A program made the translations under genes and the position numbers. DNA of 64,000 nucleotides, taken from positions 63,849,417 to 63,913,416 of the forward strand of contig OY759261.1 in assembly GCA_963662155.1 (NCBI GenBank), given 5' to 3'. The notes under the pieces are model-generated. The model was not told the DNA's origin. It searched no databases and saw only the letters and a list, made by a program, of their open reading frames with translations. Every line of letters starts with the position of its first letter. The stretch's first letter is position 1. The stretch is from Lamellibrachia columna (taxonomy: Eukaryota; Annelida; Polychaeta; Sabellida; Siboglinidae). Of this stretch, positions 1-40,357 are shown in pieces.

Positions 1-600
1 TCAGCAAAGCTGCAATTACTGTGCAGACTATTCACCTGTATCTGTCACTGCCTATGGCCAGGTACTCATTTGTACAGCTGAGTGAACTAAGGCAATGTGG
101 AGTGAACTAAGGCAATGTGGAGTGAACTAAGGCAATGTGGAGTGAACTAAGGCAATGTGGAGTGAACTAAGGCAATGTGGGGTGAACTAAGGCAATGTGG
201 AGTGAACTAAGGCAATGTGGAGTGAACTAAGGCAATGTGGAGTGAACTAAGGCAATGTGGAGTGAACTAAGGCAATGTGGAGTGAACTAAGGCAATGTGG
301 AGTGAACTAAGGCAATGTGGGGTGAACTAAGGCAATGTGGAGTGAACTAAGGCAATGTGGAGTGAACTAAGGCAATGTGGAGTGAACTAAGGCAATGTGG
401 AGTGAACTAAGGCAATGTGGAGTGAACTAAGGCAATGTGGAGTGAACTAAGGCAATGTGGAGTGAACTAAGGCAATGTGGGGTGAACTAAGGCAATGTGG
501 GGTGAACTAAGGCAATATGGTGTGAACTAAATTATCCCAGTTTCAAAACGGCATCACGAGGATTTGAACCCTGGTTCACTCGACTGAGGGGCCGTTGTGT
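1..600 (-). mobile_element. SINE-like dispersed element with an internally amplified 20-bp segment
   Basis: On the minus strand the element starts near 600 with a pol III B-box-like GGTTCAAATCC at 566-576. It continues through the 20-bp array and ends in the body GTACCTGGCC...AATTGCAGC. Related copies lie at 22674-22815, 30650-30870 and 43400-43620; the last keeps the body with a single copy of the 20-bp segment. The element is cut by the window edge. Confidence 0.6.
81..520. repeat. 20-bp minisatellite, 22 units
   Basis: There are 22 head-to-tail units of AGTGAACTAAGGCAATGTGG, with only A/G variation at the first base and one late transition, followed by a partial unit. The near identity implies recent amplification. 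Confidence 0.95.
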
Positions 601-668
601 GTCATCAAATAGACCCCACTGATGGACATGCAGTGAGGAGACTGTGACCACCAGGTGGCACTGGTTAC

Positions 669-17951
<17,283 letters not shown>

Positions 17952-18640
17952 GTTTGGAGTCGGATATTCCCTAATCAAGCCGCCATGTTGCAGGTCACGC
18001 GAATTCTCGCGCGGTGACCGAAGCGCACCGTAATGTACCGAAAAACACCGACCGGCACCGCCAAAAAAATGTGGATGATCTTACAAAAAATCACGAATCT
18101 GATTTAATTGTAGCGCAAATACGAAAGTACCGCATTTTGTCGGACATAGCATCTCAACATCCACCAACGGGCAAATCGAACAAGTGATTTCGAAGTTCGA
18201 TTATAATGCACCCGTCAACTGAATGACGCACCCATCGACCTTTTGCGGCTAAAATAACTTGCAGCTGACATTGACGGACTTTGACGCACCCCTCACGGGC
18301 GGATCCAGGGGTGTCCACCAGATACGCGGGCACCCCTCCCCTTATCTCGGCCGGATTATTTTCATGTCACAATTAGTTGTCGAGACACTGCGAGGTGCAC
18401 GGCGCCTTCCCGTGTTTGTTTCTCGGATGATAACATTTCTAACATGCTAACTATAGGGACGTTAATTGCCAACAGTATTGATATTTGTTCCCCGGTCGTT
18501 TCGATGTTCCCCACATGTTGTCTTAATTATCATCGTAGTATTCATTACTAACCACAAAAGGATTATTGTTGTCAGTATATTTTTATGTGAATTTCCACTG
18601 GTCAGTAACCGGCATTAATAAGAAACAATTGACTTAAGAT
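17952..18640. other. SMARCD upstream / head-to-head intergenic region
   Basis: This is the SMARCD 5' flank. It is GC-richer than its surroundings between 17950 and 18330, with no coding sequence recognised. No TATA box is evident; the YY1-type motif at 17979-17990 is the best regulatory candidate. Confidence 0.5.
17979..17990 (-). promoter_or_regulatory. YY1/Pho-type motif at the SMARCD 5' end, containing a 3-codon uORF start
   Basis: The minus strand reads CAACATGGCGGC, which matches the YY1 consensus AAnATGGCGGC. It lies 28-39 nt upstream of the SMARCD start codon. The ATG inside it opens a tiny uORF, ATG GCG GCT TGA (17975-17986). In animals YY1 sites commonly sit just downstream of the transcription start in this orientation, so the start site is inferred to be near 18,000-18,030. 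Confidence 0.45.
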
Positions 18641-18796
18641 TGTGACGCTTTGTTGTTCAGTAAAACGTGCTATAAAAGATTGTAAATTCAATGTGCGTCT
18701 TTATTGAAAAGGCAGAACTCATTAGCATAATAAGTAAACCGGAAACCAAAACTCAATCCACAGGGGTCAGATGACGATTAACAGCTAATCGTCACA
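18641..18796 (-). repeat. 3' LTR of the Ty3/gypsy element
   Basis: 156 bp, identical to the partner at 21661-21816. On the plus strand it runs from TGTGACGCTTTG to AATCGTCACA. It is the 3' LTR because the element is on the minus strand. Confidence 0.95.
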
Positions 18797-18939
18797 TCTT
18801 TCCTCTTACAAGAAAAGTCACTTATTCACAACTGTGACTAATTATTAGCAAAACGATTACACACGAGATTGTAAACAAAATGTACTGTCTCTTATGGACT
18901 GTCGTGTGATAACAATGTCTTATGGACAAAGTTAGTAAA

Positions 18940-21555
18940 TTACGCCGAAACGTAGTCGCTGAGCCACGCTGGCGGCTTGCGTTCGCGCACAGATCTGCGA
19001 AGACCTGGGGACACATCTGGCACGACCGGAAGGGGTTGCGTCTCGGGGTTGCCATCACTCAACGAAGACGGCTTGTGGTCGGATTCAATGCTCACGCGAT
19101 CACGGCCGTAAATGTAGGCCTCAAATCGATCACACGCGAACACGATCGCCAATAGCTCTTTTTCGATCTGAGCGTATCTTGTTTCAGGTGGCGTCAGGGC
19201 ACGTGATGCATACGCCACCGGCTGGCCGTTCTGCATCAATGCTGCACCAAGTCCTGATTGTGACGCATCGCACTGGATGGTCACTTCGTCTGCGAGATTG
19301 TAGTAGCGTAACACAGGTGTACTTGCGACAGCTTTCTTCAGCGTGTTGACTGCGTTCTGTTGCGAGCTTTCCCACATCCAGTCGGTGTCATTCCTCGTAA
19401 GTTCTCGTAGCGGCTTCGTGATGTCAGAGAGATGCGGAAGGAACTTGGCCAGATACTGGGCCAATCCCAACAAGCGTTGAACTCCTGCAACATCAGTAGG
19501 GTTAGGCATGTCAACGATAGCCTTCACCTTAGTGGGGTCGATACTCAGCCCGTCAGACGTTGCGACGTGCCCGATGAATCGAACTTCCTCCTGTCTCAGT
19601 TTGAACTTGTCGACGTTTAGTTTGACCCCTCGCTCCTCACATCGCTGCAGAAATGAGTGGAGTCGTTTGTCGTGGTCAACGTTTGCCTCGTCGACCGTGT
19701 TGCCGTACCCTACGACAACAAAATCATCAGCCACAACCTCGATACCTTGTAACCCCTCGATCAGTTCGTGCATTTTTTTTTGAAAAACTTCGGGGGCCGA
19801 ACTGATACCAAACGGCATACGTTTGAAACGATACCTGCCGAAAGGTGTGTGGAAGGTCGTCAGATATGAAGAGCGGTCGTCGAGGCGCACGTGCCAAAAC
19901 CCATGGCGTACGTCAAGGACAGTGAACACCTTGGCTCCGTGCAGTCGCGTCGCGATGTCTTCAATCGTTGGTAGTTGGTAGTTTTCTCGCCGGATCGCAC
20001 GGTTGAGATCCTTCGGATCCAAGCAGATGCGAAGTTTGCTGTCTTTCTTCGTGATCACTACCATCGAGCTGATCCACGCGGTGGGTTTTTCGACAGCCTC
20101 AATGATGTCGTCCCGAGTCATGTCGTCCAACGTCGCTTTCAGTCGGTCTCTCAGAGCGACTGGTACTCGGCGTGGGGCGTGTTGGATGGGGTCGACCGCG
20201 TCATCCAGCCGGATTTGATACTCGCCCTCTAGTTCGCCTATGCCGTCACCAAACACAGTGGCGTACTTTTCGATTACAGCTGCCTTGCTGATCAGCGCAC
20301 CCTCGACCGCGTAGACTTGCTCGCCTCGAGTCGCTGGTTTGTGTAGCGCATCATTGTCCGTATACTGGATCAACTTCATGCCCACACAAGCCTTCCTCCC
20401 CAGGATTGGCCGGATGTTGTCGTTGTCGACCAGTTTGCAGACGAGGATGCATTTGTAGTCGCCTCGCCAGACTCGACCGTGTACCTCACCGACCACTGTC
20501 AGCCGAGAACCGCCAAACGCAAGTATCGATGATTGACACCTGTTGACGTCCTTCAGCCGCACGTCTTTAGTGGCCCGTTGATACAGCTTCAGAGGCACCA
20601 CGTTACATTGGGCCCCGGAGTCGATTTGGAAGCGTATGTAGCTCCCGGAGTCCAACTTCAAGGTCACGCACTGCGAATCGTCTAACATCGCCAGTGTCGC
20701 CACCTCGCGGACCGGAAAAACCTCCTCCGATTCTCCGATCGTCCTTACTGAATTTCGCGCTCTGCCTGAACGTTTTTGCCGGCATTTTTTTGCGAAATGA
20801 TTCGATTTGCCACAGCAGTCGCACGTTTTGCCGAAGGCCGGACATAACTCCTTCGACTCTCGGCCATGTTGACGACCACAGTTCCAGCACTCTTTCGTTG
20901 CCTCGCTCTTAGTCGTGTGTGACGTCTCTTTCTTCTTGACGCGTTTTTTCTGGCCGACCGCTTGTCGAAGTGCATGAACCGACGTCGCTGAACTGCTCGA
21001 CTGACCCACAATCCTCATTTGCTCGGTCATGCTCTCAGCCGCTCGACAAATCTCATCTGTTTTGGCAAGTGTCAGATTATTCTCACGCAGTAACCGTTCG
21101 CGTACCTTTGTGTCATGAATTCCAAAGATCAGTCTATCCCTCAAAATTTCGTTTGGGGTGATCGTGTCGAACTCACAAGCCTCTGACAGCTTGCGCAGTG
21201 CAGTTTTGTACTGTTCATACGGTTCTCCGCTCTCCTGCATACGTTTGTTGAATTTGTATCTTTCGAATGGAACGTTTTTTTGTGGTTGACAATATTCTGC
21301 GAATTTTTTCAAGACGGGTAGTATGCGACGGTCGTCTCCGTCCTGCGCCCAGTCCCGGAACGTCGAGTGTACTTCTCGGCCATCCTCGCCAATAACTGTC
21401 AACAACGTCGCCACTTGCACTGCCTGCGGCTTGGCGTCCAACTCCGTAGTTAGTGCGTAGTTTTCCCACGCCGCCAGGAACTTCCTCCATTTGTCAGCGG
21501 CGTTGGTGTCGTGTATTTCTAACGGTGCAGGAACGGGCAACGCATTAGATGCCAT
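18940..21555 (-). CDS. Gag-Pol polyprotein lacking integrase (Ty3/gypsy)
   Basis: 871 residues starting MASNALPVPAPLEIHD. The frame also runs 52 codons upstream into the LTR, but this ATG lies after the primer-binding region and begins recognisable gag. Order: gag 1-215; two Cys/His knuckles (C223-C226-H230-C238 and C245-C248-H253-C258, the second a regular CCHC); aspartic protease with DSGAQCNVVP at 312-321; reverse transcriptase about 440-690 with FTVLDVRHGFWHV (first Asp 548) and VADD at 608-611 in place of the usual YLDD-type motif; RNase H start with QCDASQSGLGAAL (761-773) and SDHKP (825-829). After SDHKP the frame jumps to a typical pol tail (RRSVRERKPPAWLSDYV). The remainder of RNase H and all of integrase are absent, with the frame kept open. 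The deletion joint is near nucleotide 19,068. Confidence 0.9.
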   Translation of the reverse strand: MASNALPVPAPLEIHDTNAADKWRKFLAAWENYALTTELDAKPQAVQVATLLTVIGEDGREVHSTFRDWAQDGDDRRILPVLKKFAEYCQPQKNVPFERYKFNKRMQESGEPYEQYKTALRKLSEACEFDTITPNEILRDRLIFGIHDTKVRERLLRENNLTLAKTDEICRAAESMTEQMRIVGQSSSSATSVHALRQAVGQKKRVKKKETSHTTKSEATKECWNCGRQHGRESKELCPAFGKTCDCCGKSNHFAKKCRQKRSGRARNSVRTIGESEEVFPVREVATLAMLDDSQCVTLKLDSGSYIRFQIDSGAQCNVVPLKLYQRATKDVRLKDVNRCQSSILAFGGSRLTVVGEVHGRVWRGDYKCILVCKLVDNDNIRPILGRKACVGMKLIQYTDNDALHKPATRGEQVYAVEGALISKAAVIEKYATVFGDGIGELEGEYQIRLDDAVDPIQHAPRRVPVALRDRLKATLDDMTRDDIIEAVEKPTAWISSMVVITKKDSKLRICLDPKDLNRAIRRENYQLPTIEDIATRLHGAKVFTVLDVRHGFWHVRLDDRSSYLTTFHTPFGRYRFKRMPFGISSAPEVFQKKMHELIEGLQGIEVVADDFVVVGYGNTVDEANVDHDKRLHSFLQRCEERGVKLNVDKFKLRQEEVRFIGHVATSDGLSIDPTKVKAIVDMPNPTDVAGVQRLLGLAQYLAKFLPHLSDITKPLRELTRNDTDWMWESSQQNAVNTLKKAVASTPVLRYYNLADEVTIQCDASQSGLGAALMQNGQPVAYASRALTPPETRYAQIEKELLAIVFACDRFEAYIYGRDRVSIESDHKPSSLSDGNPETQPLPVVPDVSPGLRRSVRERKPPAWLSDYVSA

Positions 21556-21660
21556 GTTATCGCTCAGTACGACAAATGTCACTTTCTGCCTTTTCAAGTG
21601 GAGATTCTGTGCGAAACTGTACCTTTCTGGTACGCAGTAATCATCCCGCCGTTGCCACCA

Positions 21661-21816
21661 TGTGACGCTTTGTTGTTCAGTAAAACGTGCTATAAAAGAT
21701 TGTAAATTCAATGTGCGTCTTTATTGAAAAGGCAGAACTCATTAGCATAATAAGTAAACCGGAAACCAAAACTCAATCCACAGGGGTCAGATGACGATTA
21801 ACAGCTAATCGTCACA
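21661..21816 (-). repeat. 5' LTR of the Ty3/gypsy element
   Basis: 156 bp, identical copy. The element promoter would lie here. An in-frame upstream ATG at 21711 falls inside this LTR, which is why the gag start was placed at 21555. Confidence 0.95.
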
Positions 21817-22673
21817 AAGATGCAACGCGTAGGGAAAGTGGTTATTCTCTGCAGTGGTGTATCTAGGATCTCGCAATGGTGGAGGCCAAAGGAGGAGGTG
21901 CAAGCCTTGTCACCCATGCAACCATGTAGCGGCGTATCGGAAAAATACGGGGGGGGGGTCAAAAGATTCAAGCATATATCTTGTGTTACTACGGAGTTAC
22001 ATGCGCAGGGAAGTCAAGACGAATGGCGTATGTGTCTGCTTCGATGCAAGTAGATAACTCAACCCTTGTAAACAGTTATGTGTGCATCGCGAAGGCATGC
22101 GCAGTTATAAGCTTTGTCTCTAGCTCCCATAATGTAATCAGTCATAGCAGTTGCGAACTTCTTTAATGTCTCCCCAAAGTGGCAAGGAAAGCTCGAAAGC
22201 ATGATAACAAACTTGGTGTCTGAGACAAGTTACACTAAGGATGCGTCGACTTAATCACTGTGATGCACGAGAGGTGTGTTCGGACAGCCCTACCATGATG
22301 GTGTGGATCGAAGTGTTCGACGCGTATATCCACATGCAGTGGTCCCCTTTTTATAAGGCTCTCTCACCACGTGCCATCTTGCCATGCAGCAAATAAGGCT
22401 TTCCCATAATAATTCCCTTTCACGAGAGGCCACCCGTCTTATAAAGTCATTACATATTTGCAGAAGGGATGACCTTATAAGAGGGGGGCTATGTACTATG
22501 GCGTGCGTGCGCGTGTGTGCGTGCGTGCGTGCGTGCACAATCCTGTCACCTTGTGTTTTTTTACAAACCTGGACACCCCTTTTCAGGGTTTGTATCCACC
22601 CATGCCCCTCGTACAATTATATGACCCACCAAAGTTTGAATTTGACGTGATACTGCATCGTTATTTGTAATGG
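21817..22673. other. Intergenic sequence with a dispersed repeat fragment
   Basis: 21850-21960 contains GTATCTAGGATCTCGCAA followed by G-rich sequence. The same motif recurs inverted at 40195-40270, so it is a dispersed repeat of unknown class. 22500-22540 is a CGTG/CGTGTG simple repeat. No coding sequence is recognised. Confidence 0.4.
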
Positions 22674-22815
22674 CAAAGGTAAAGGTACGTTCTTATATAG
22701 CGCGGTATCCAGTCCGTAGGACCGCTCAAAGCGTTTTACACTTCACCCCCTGGTAGACCTGTTCATTCCAAGGCCATCTCGACTTCTCTGGGAAGCATGA
22801 CCATGGGAAGCATGA
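22674..22815 (+). mobile_element. SINE-like fragment
   Basis: Carries ACGTTCTTATATAGCGCGGT, CGCTCAAAGCGTTTTACACT and CTGGGAAGCATGACCATG, aligning with 30655-30775 on the plus strand and 43613-43490 on the minus strand. It is truncated before the CCAGGTACT segment. Confidence 0.6.
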
Positions 22816-23424
22816 CCATGCCGTACTCATGACGCACATTGCCCGGAGATCGAGGGTGCATCATGCAGTTGACGGCCGCATAATGGAGTATAATTAGCAC
22901 TTGTCTAGAATCAGAGCCACCTCATTGGTGTCATTATAAAGGACAATATGTATTACCAACCATTCACATTATGGTCAATTAAGGCATATTTGTGGAATGT
23001 GTAAATTATTAAATATTTAAAACGCATTTTATCACCTTTTGCAAAGCTAGATTGCACAGATTAGACTAATTTCATGCGCTTTCGCGTTGTCATGACATCG
23101 CCTACAAAACTGCTAACACATAGCTTCAAAGTTTTTAAACCAGATAAGAATGTAAAATTTAGGCATCTTAATTAACTTGGAGTGTTGCGAATTAAGCATC
23201 TTGAAACCGTAAAATAACAACTTGAGATGGCCCCGGATTATAGACAAATGCCGGTGGGGTTATCGAATTCATCCAACTACTTAATTTTACTAAGGATTTA
23301 GTTAGAAATTATATAATGTTATGGATCTGACGTATTTTGTCAACGATGTGAGAACGCGGAAACAATGGGACGTTCAACTTAAAATGATAATCTTCGTCGC
23401 TGATCGGTGTTTATCCTCAACAAA

Positions 23425-23519
23425 AATATTCAACTTCCGGTTGCGACCGATCTACTTCCGCAAACAGCCGAAGCCAAAAAATAACAGAAACAACAAAGCT
23501 GCCGACACAGACGCTTGAA
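23425..23519 (+). promoter_or_regulatory. CDK5 proximal promoter / 5' UTR candidate
   Basis: ACTTCCGG at 23433-23440 is an ETS-type core, with a second ACTTCCGC at 23454-23461, 60-85 bp before the CDK5 ATG. This suits a TATA-less housekeeping-type start. An upstream open frame (23321-23518) ends one base before the CDK5 ATG; it matters only if transcription starts above 23,321. Confidence 0.35.
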
Positions 23520-36998
<13,479 letters not shown>

Positions 36999-37020
<22 letters not shown>

Positions 37021-37680
37021 CTACTACTGTCAAACAGAGATAGCTACTATTGTCAAGCAGGGGTAGCTAGAACTGTCAAGCAGGGATAGCTACTATAGTC
37101 AAGCAGGGATAGCGACTACTGTCAATCTATGATTGCTATCACTGTCAGACAGGGATAGCTACTATTGTCAAGTGTGGATAGCTAAGACTGTCACACAGAA
37201 GTAGCTACTTATGTAAGCAGGGATGGCGACTGTTGTCTCATGCATGGATAGCTACTATTATTAAGCAGGGATAGTTACTATTGTCAAACACGGATAGCTA
37301 CTACTGTCAAGCATGGATAGCTACTACTGTCAAGCATGGATAGCTACTACTGTCAAGCACTGTTATCAGACAAGGATAGCAACTACTGTCAAATGCAGGT
37401 AGCTACTGCTGTCAGGCAGTGATAGCTACTACTGTCATCAATCAGGGATAGCTACAACCATTAGACATGGATAGCTACTATTGTCAGGCATGGATAGCTA
37501 CTATTGTCTGGTGTGGATAGGTACAACAGTCACCAAGCAGGGATAACTAGTGCAGTAAGGCAAGGATAACTATGTTTTTGAGCTGGGATGTCAAGCTCGG
37601 ACAGCTACTGCTATCGAACAGTGATGTCTGCTACCATCTAGCAGGATAGCTACTGCTGTCCAGCAGGGATTGCTATTGTG
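36999..37680 (+). repeat. 22-24-bp minisatellite containing the CDK5 stop codon
   Basis: About 29 diverged units of CTACTACTGTCAAGCAGGGATAG. The first unit (CTCACCGTCAAGCAGGGATAG) encodes the last six CDK5 residues and the stop; the rest forms the beginning of the 3' UTR. Confidence 0.9.
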
Positions 37681-38089
37681 AAGCAATGCAGATGTAGCAG
37701 ATCTGTTTAAATATTTACGTGACATTTGTTTATTGATACATCACCTTCTCCTTCGCAACACCTGAAACTCTGCATTTTATCCACAATTTCATCAATTAAT
37801 AGATTGTGTTACATACATCTATTCTGCAAGATAATGTACCTTTTAATTGTGACAGTTACTGGGAGTTTCATCTATGATACACAAGATCATCATCATCAGG
37901 AAAAGTGAAATATTTTGGCATGGGCAATATGTGTATGCGTAATATGTATAGTTCGTTTTATAAAAAAAAGATGTGTGGAAGTGTAAAATATCAGCCAGTA
38001 CTTGCCCAGTAGACTCGCTGAGTCTTATGTGAGTTCGTACAACTCTCATTTTATGCATGTGCATATTATAATGCTAATTGATTATGCTG
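37681..38089. other. CDK5 3' flank, no recognised feature
   Basis: AT-rich sequence probably still within or just beyond the CDK5 3' UTR. No AATAAA signal is present close to the stop codon, so the polyadenylation site was not placed. Confidence 0.4.
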
Positions 38090-38965
38090 ACCTGTAGATA
38101 TGACACTGACATGCAGATTATTATACTGACATACATATGATTATGTTGACACATAGTTGATTATGCTGATGTGTAGATATGACACTGGCATACAGATTAT
38201 TATACTGACATGCAGATGATTATGCTGATGTGTAGATAATTACAGTGACATTAACAGGTCCAAGACTATGTTGTAATACATATGGTTATAGTGACATACA
38301 TATGATTGCACTAATATGCTTATGATCACGTTGATATATGGATGATTATACTGACATACTTAGACCATGTTGATATATGGATTATTGGACTGACATACTT
38401 ATGACCATGTTCATATATGGATGATTGGACTGACATACTTATGACCATATTGATATATCCATGATTTGACTGACTTACTTATGACCATGTTCATATATGG
38501 ATGATTGGACTGACATACGTATGACCATGTTGATATATTGATGATTGTATGATTCACATGAAAATGTTGACATGTACGATGCTAAATTAATTTTCAGATA
38601 ATGATATTGACATACGCTATCATGCATTGTTATATGGATGATTGGACTGACATACTTATGACCATGTTGTTATATCGATGATTGGACTGGCATACTTATG
38701 ACCATGTTGTTATATCGATGATTGGACTGACATACATATGACCATGTTGATATATGGATGATTGGACTGACATACTTATGACCATGTTGTTATATGGATG
38801 ATTGGACTGACATACTTATGACCATGTTGTTATATCGATGATTGGACTGACATACTTATGACCATGTTGATATATTGATGATTGTATGATTCACATGAAA
38901 ATGTTGACATGTACGATGCTAAATTAATTTTCAGATAATGATATTGACATACGCTATCATGCATG
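38090..38965. repeat. Degenerate ~44-bp array with a higher-order ~97-bp duplicate
   Basis: Units contain GATGATTGGACTGACATACT TATGACCATGTTGATATATG. A block from TGATATATTGATGATTGTAT to ATACGCTATCATGCAT occurs at about 38530-38627 and again at 38868-38964, almost identical, showing a second, later duplication layer. Confidence 0.85.
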
Positions 38966-39424
38966 TGGTTATACTGTTATGGGCATGGTTACACTGGTAT
39001 AAAATGGTTATACTGGTTATGGAAATGGTTATACTGACATCAGGCTGGAACCATTACCATTTGTTACCATTATTATTTTGAGCAATTTAAATTATTACGT
39101 ACCACTTCATCATTTTTAGAAATTGTCTGTGTGGTATGTACAATCACAAGTCGTGGAAGTTAAATTATATTTGTGCTTAGGCAATAACGATATGAAGCAA
39201 ATATCACCCAAAAAACTTAAGTAACTATCTACACTGTATTTAAGTTATGTGCATTTTTAAAGGAAATGTTCTAACTTTGCACACAAATGATCACAACATA
39301 GCGGTTATTATGAAGTTGTAAATAAGGGAAGTATACAAATATTCTTCATCTCTGTCCATTGTACATTTCCTAATTTTTTCACCACTAACTACACTTACTT
39401 AATCACCCTGTTTGGTGCTAGCCG

Positions 39425-39479
39425 CCTGTAGATGGCGCCACATGTACAATCGTATTATCATTGTCTAGTAGGTGGCGCC
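39425..39479 (+). promoter_or_regulatory. Two tandem CTCF-like motifs
   Basis: CCTGTAGATGGCGCC (39425-39439) and CTAGTAGGTGGCGCC (39465-39479) each match CTCF core CCASYAGRKGGCRS with one mismatch. They share orientation and are spaced 40 bp. They lie between CDK5 and the following repeat block. Binding is an inference. Confidence 0.4.
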
Positions 39480-39488
39480 AAATTTACA

Positions 39489-39743
39489 TATCGCTGTTGA
39501 AAAGTCAAGTCAAAACATTTTGATTTGCACCATGTGGTTTGTTGGATTAGATATGTGTCTTAAGACTGATTTCTAACACACAAAAATAGATTTTCATTCT
39601 TCAACAACATGTCTGTCTGAGGAAACAATGCCCATTAATGCCCATTTTCGTGTGTTAGAAGTTATTGTAACAGACACATATCCAACCAACTACATGGGGC
39701 AGATCAAAATGGACTTGTTTTGTTTTGACTCTTCAACAGCGAT
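39489..39743. mobile_element. Foldback element, ~94-bp arms
   Basis: The left arm 39489-39582 (ATCGCTGTTGAAAAGTCAAG ... TTCTAACACAC) is the inverted match of 39650-39743, separated by ~67 bp, with several indels between the arms. No transposase. Confidence 0.6.
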
Positions 39744-40108
39744 ATATTTGTTATGTAGGCTACTGTGCATCAAATATAACTGGGACTTTGCCCTCTGTGA
39801 GCGGCACCATTTTAAAAAGAGAAAACGTCTCTTGTTTTTTGAGACAAGAGTAAGTGTTGGATGCACAATGGCGTCCCTGCTTGTCTTACATTCCATTTAT
39901 TTTCATTTACTTATGAGCGACACTGATTAAGGGTTTGTACCTATCATTGTATACCTACCCTAGTGATATAAAAACTACCCACACTGGTGTTTAGAGTACC
40001 CCATTGGGATGCGAGTACGTTGAGAATGTAGAATGTTTCAACCATGGACCTTTATGCCTAGGACAGTCCGGCCTATTTTCGGGAGGCATTGGGTCATACC
40101 CCATTGCG

Positions 40109-40110
40109 TG

Positions 40111-40171
<61 letters not shown>
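40109..40171. repeat. GT/AT microsatellite
   Basis: (GT)n followed by GTAT and (AT)n, within plain intergenic sequence. Confidence 0.95.
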
Positions 40172-40173
<2 letters not shown>

Positions 40174-40194
40174 CCGGTTGCGCCACTACGCAGT

Positions 40195-40272
40195 AGCATG
40201 ATAAACTAAAGGGTGACTAAGCTTGCCCCCCCCCCGACTCCCCCTTTGCGAGATCCTCGATACGACACTGGC
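40195..40272 (-). repeat. Dispersed repeat fragment
   Basis: The inverted relative of 21845-21960, sharing GTATCGAGGATCTCGCAAAG followed by a G-rich tract and GCAAGCTTAGTCACC. Confidence 0.45.
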
Positions 40273-40357
40273 CACACCACATTCTTTTAGTTAATCACAT
40301 ATACAAGTATGTTGCATTTAAGAAAACATTTGAACTTCGGTCTTAAATAGCGCACAC

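Larger units (their letters stand above)
18641..21816 (-). mobile_element. Ty3/gypsy LTR retrotransposon, internally deleted, very young
   Basis: Two 156-bp LTRs (18641-18796 and 21661-21816) are identical by eye and begin TGTGACG / end CGTCACA. The 5-bp target duplication AAGAT is present on both sides (18636-18640 and 21817-21821). On the minus strand TGG immediately follows the 5' LTR (primer-binding-site-like, ending at 21660), and a polypurine tract AAGAGGAAAGA abuts the 3' LTR. One open gag-pol frame is present but integrase is missing, so the copy should be non-autonomous. It sits between the divergent SMARCD and CDK5 promoters. Confidence 0.95.

Noticed and set aside
18940..21711. Host gene with retroviral-like domains
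   Set aside because: Identical flanking LTRs, target duplication and gag-protease-RT order show a transposon; the first 52 codons lie in the LTR and leader.
23321..23518. 65-codon frame directly upstream of CDK5
   Set aside because: No recognisable protein and probably upstream of or across the transcription start; at most a uORF.
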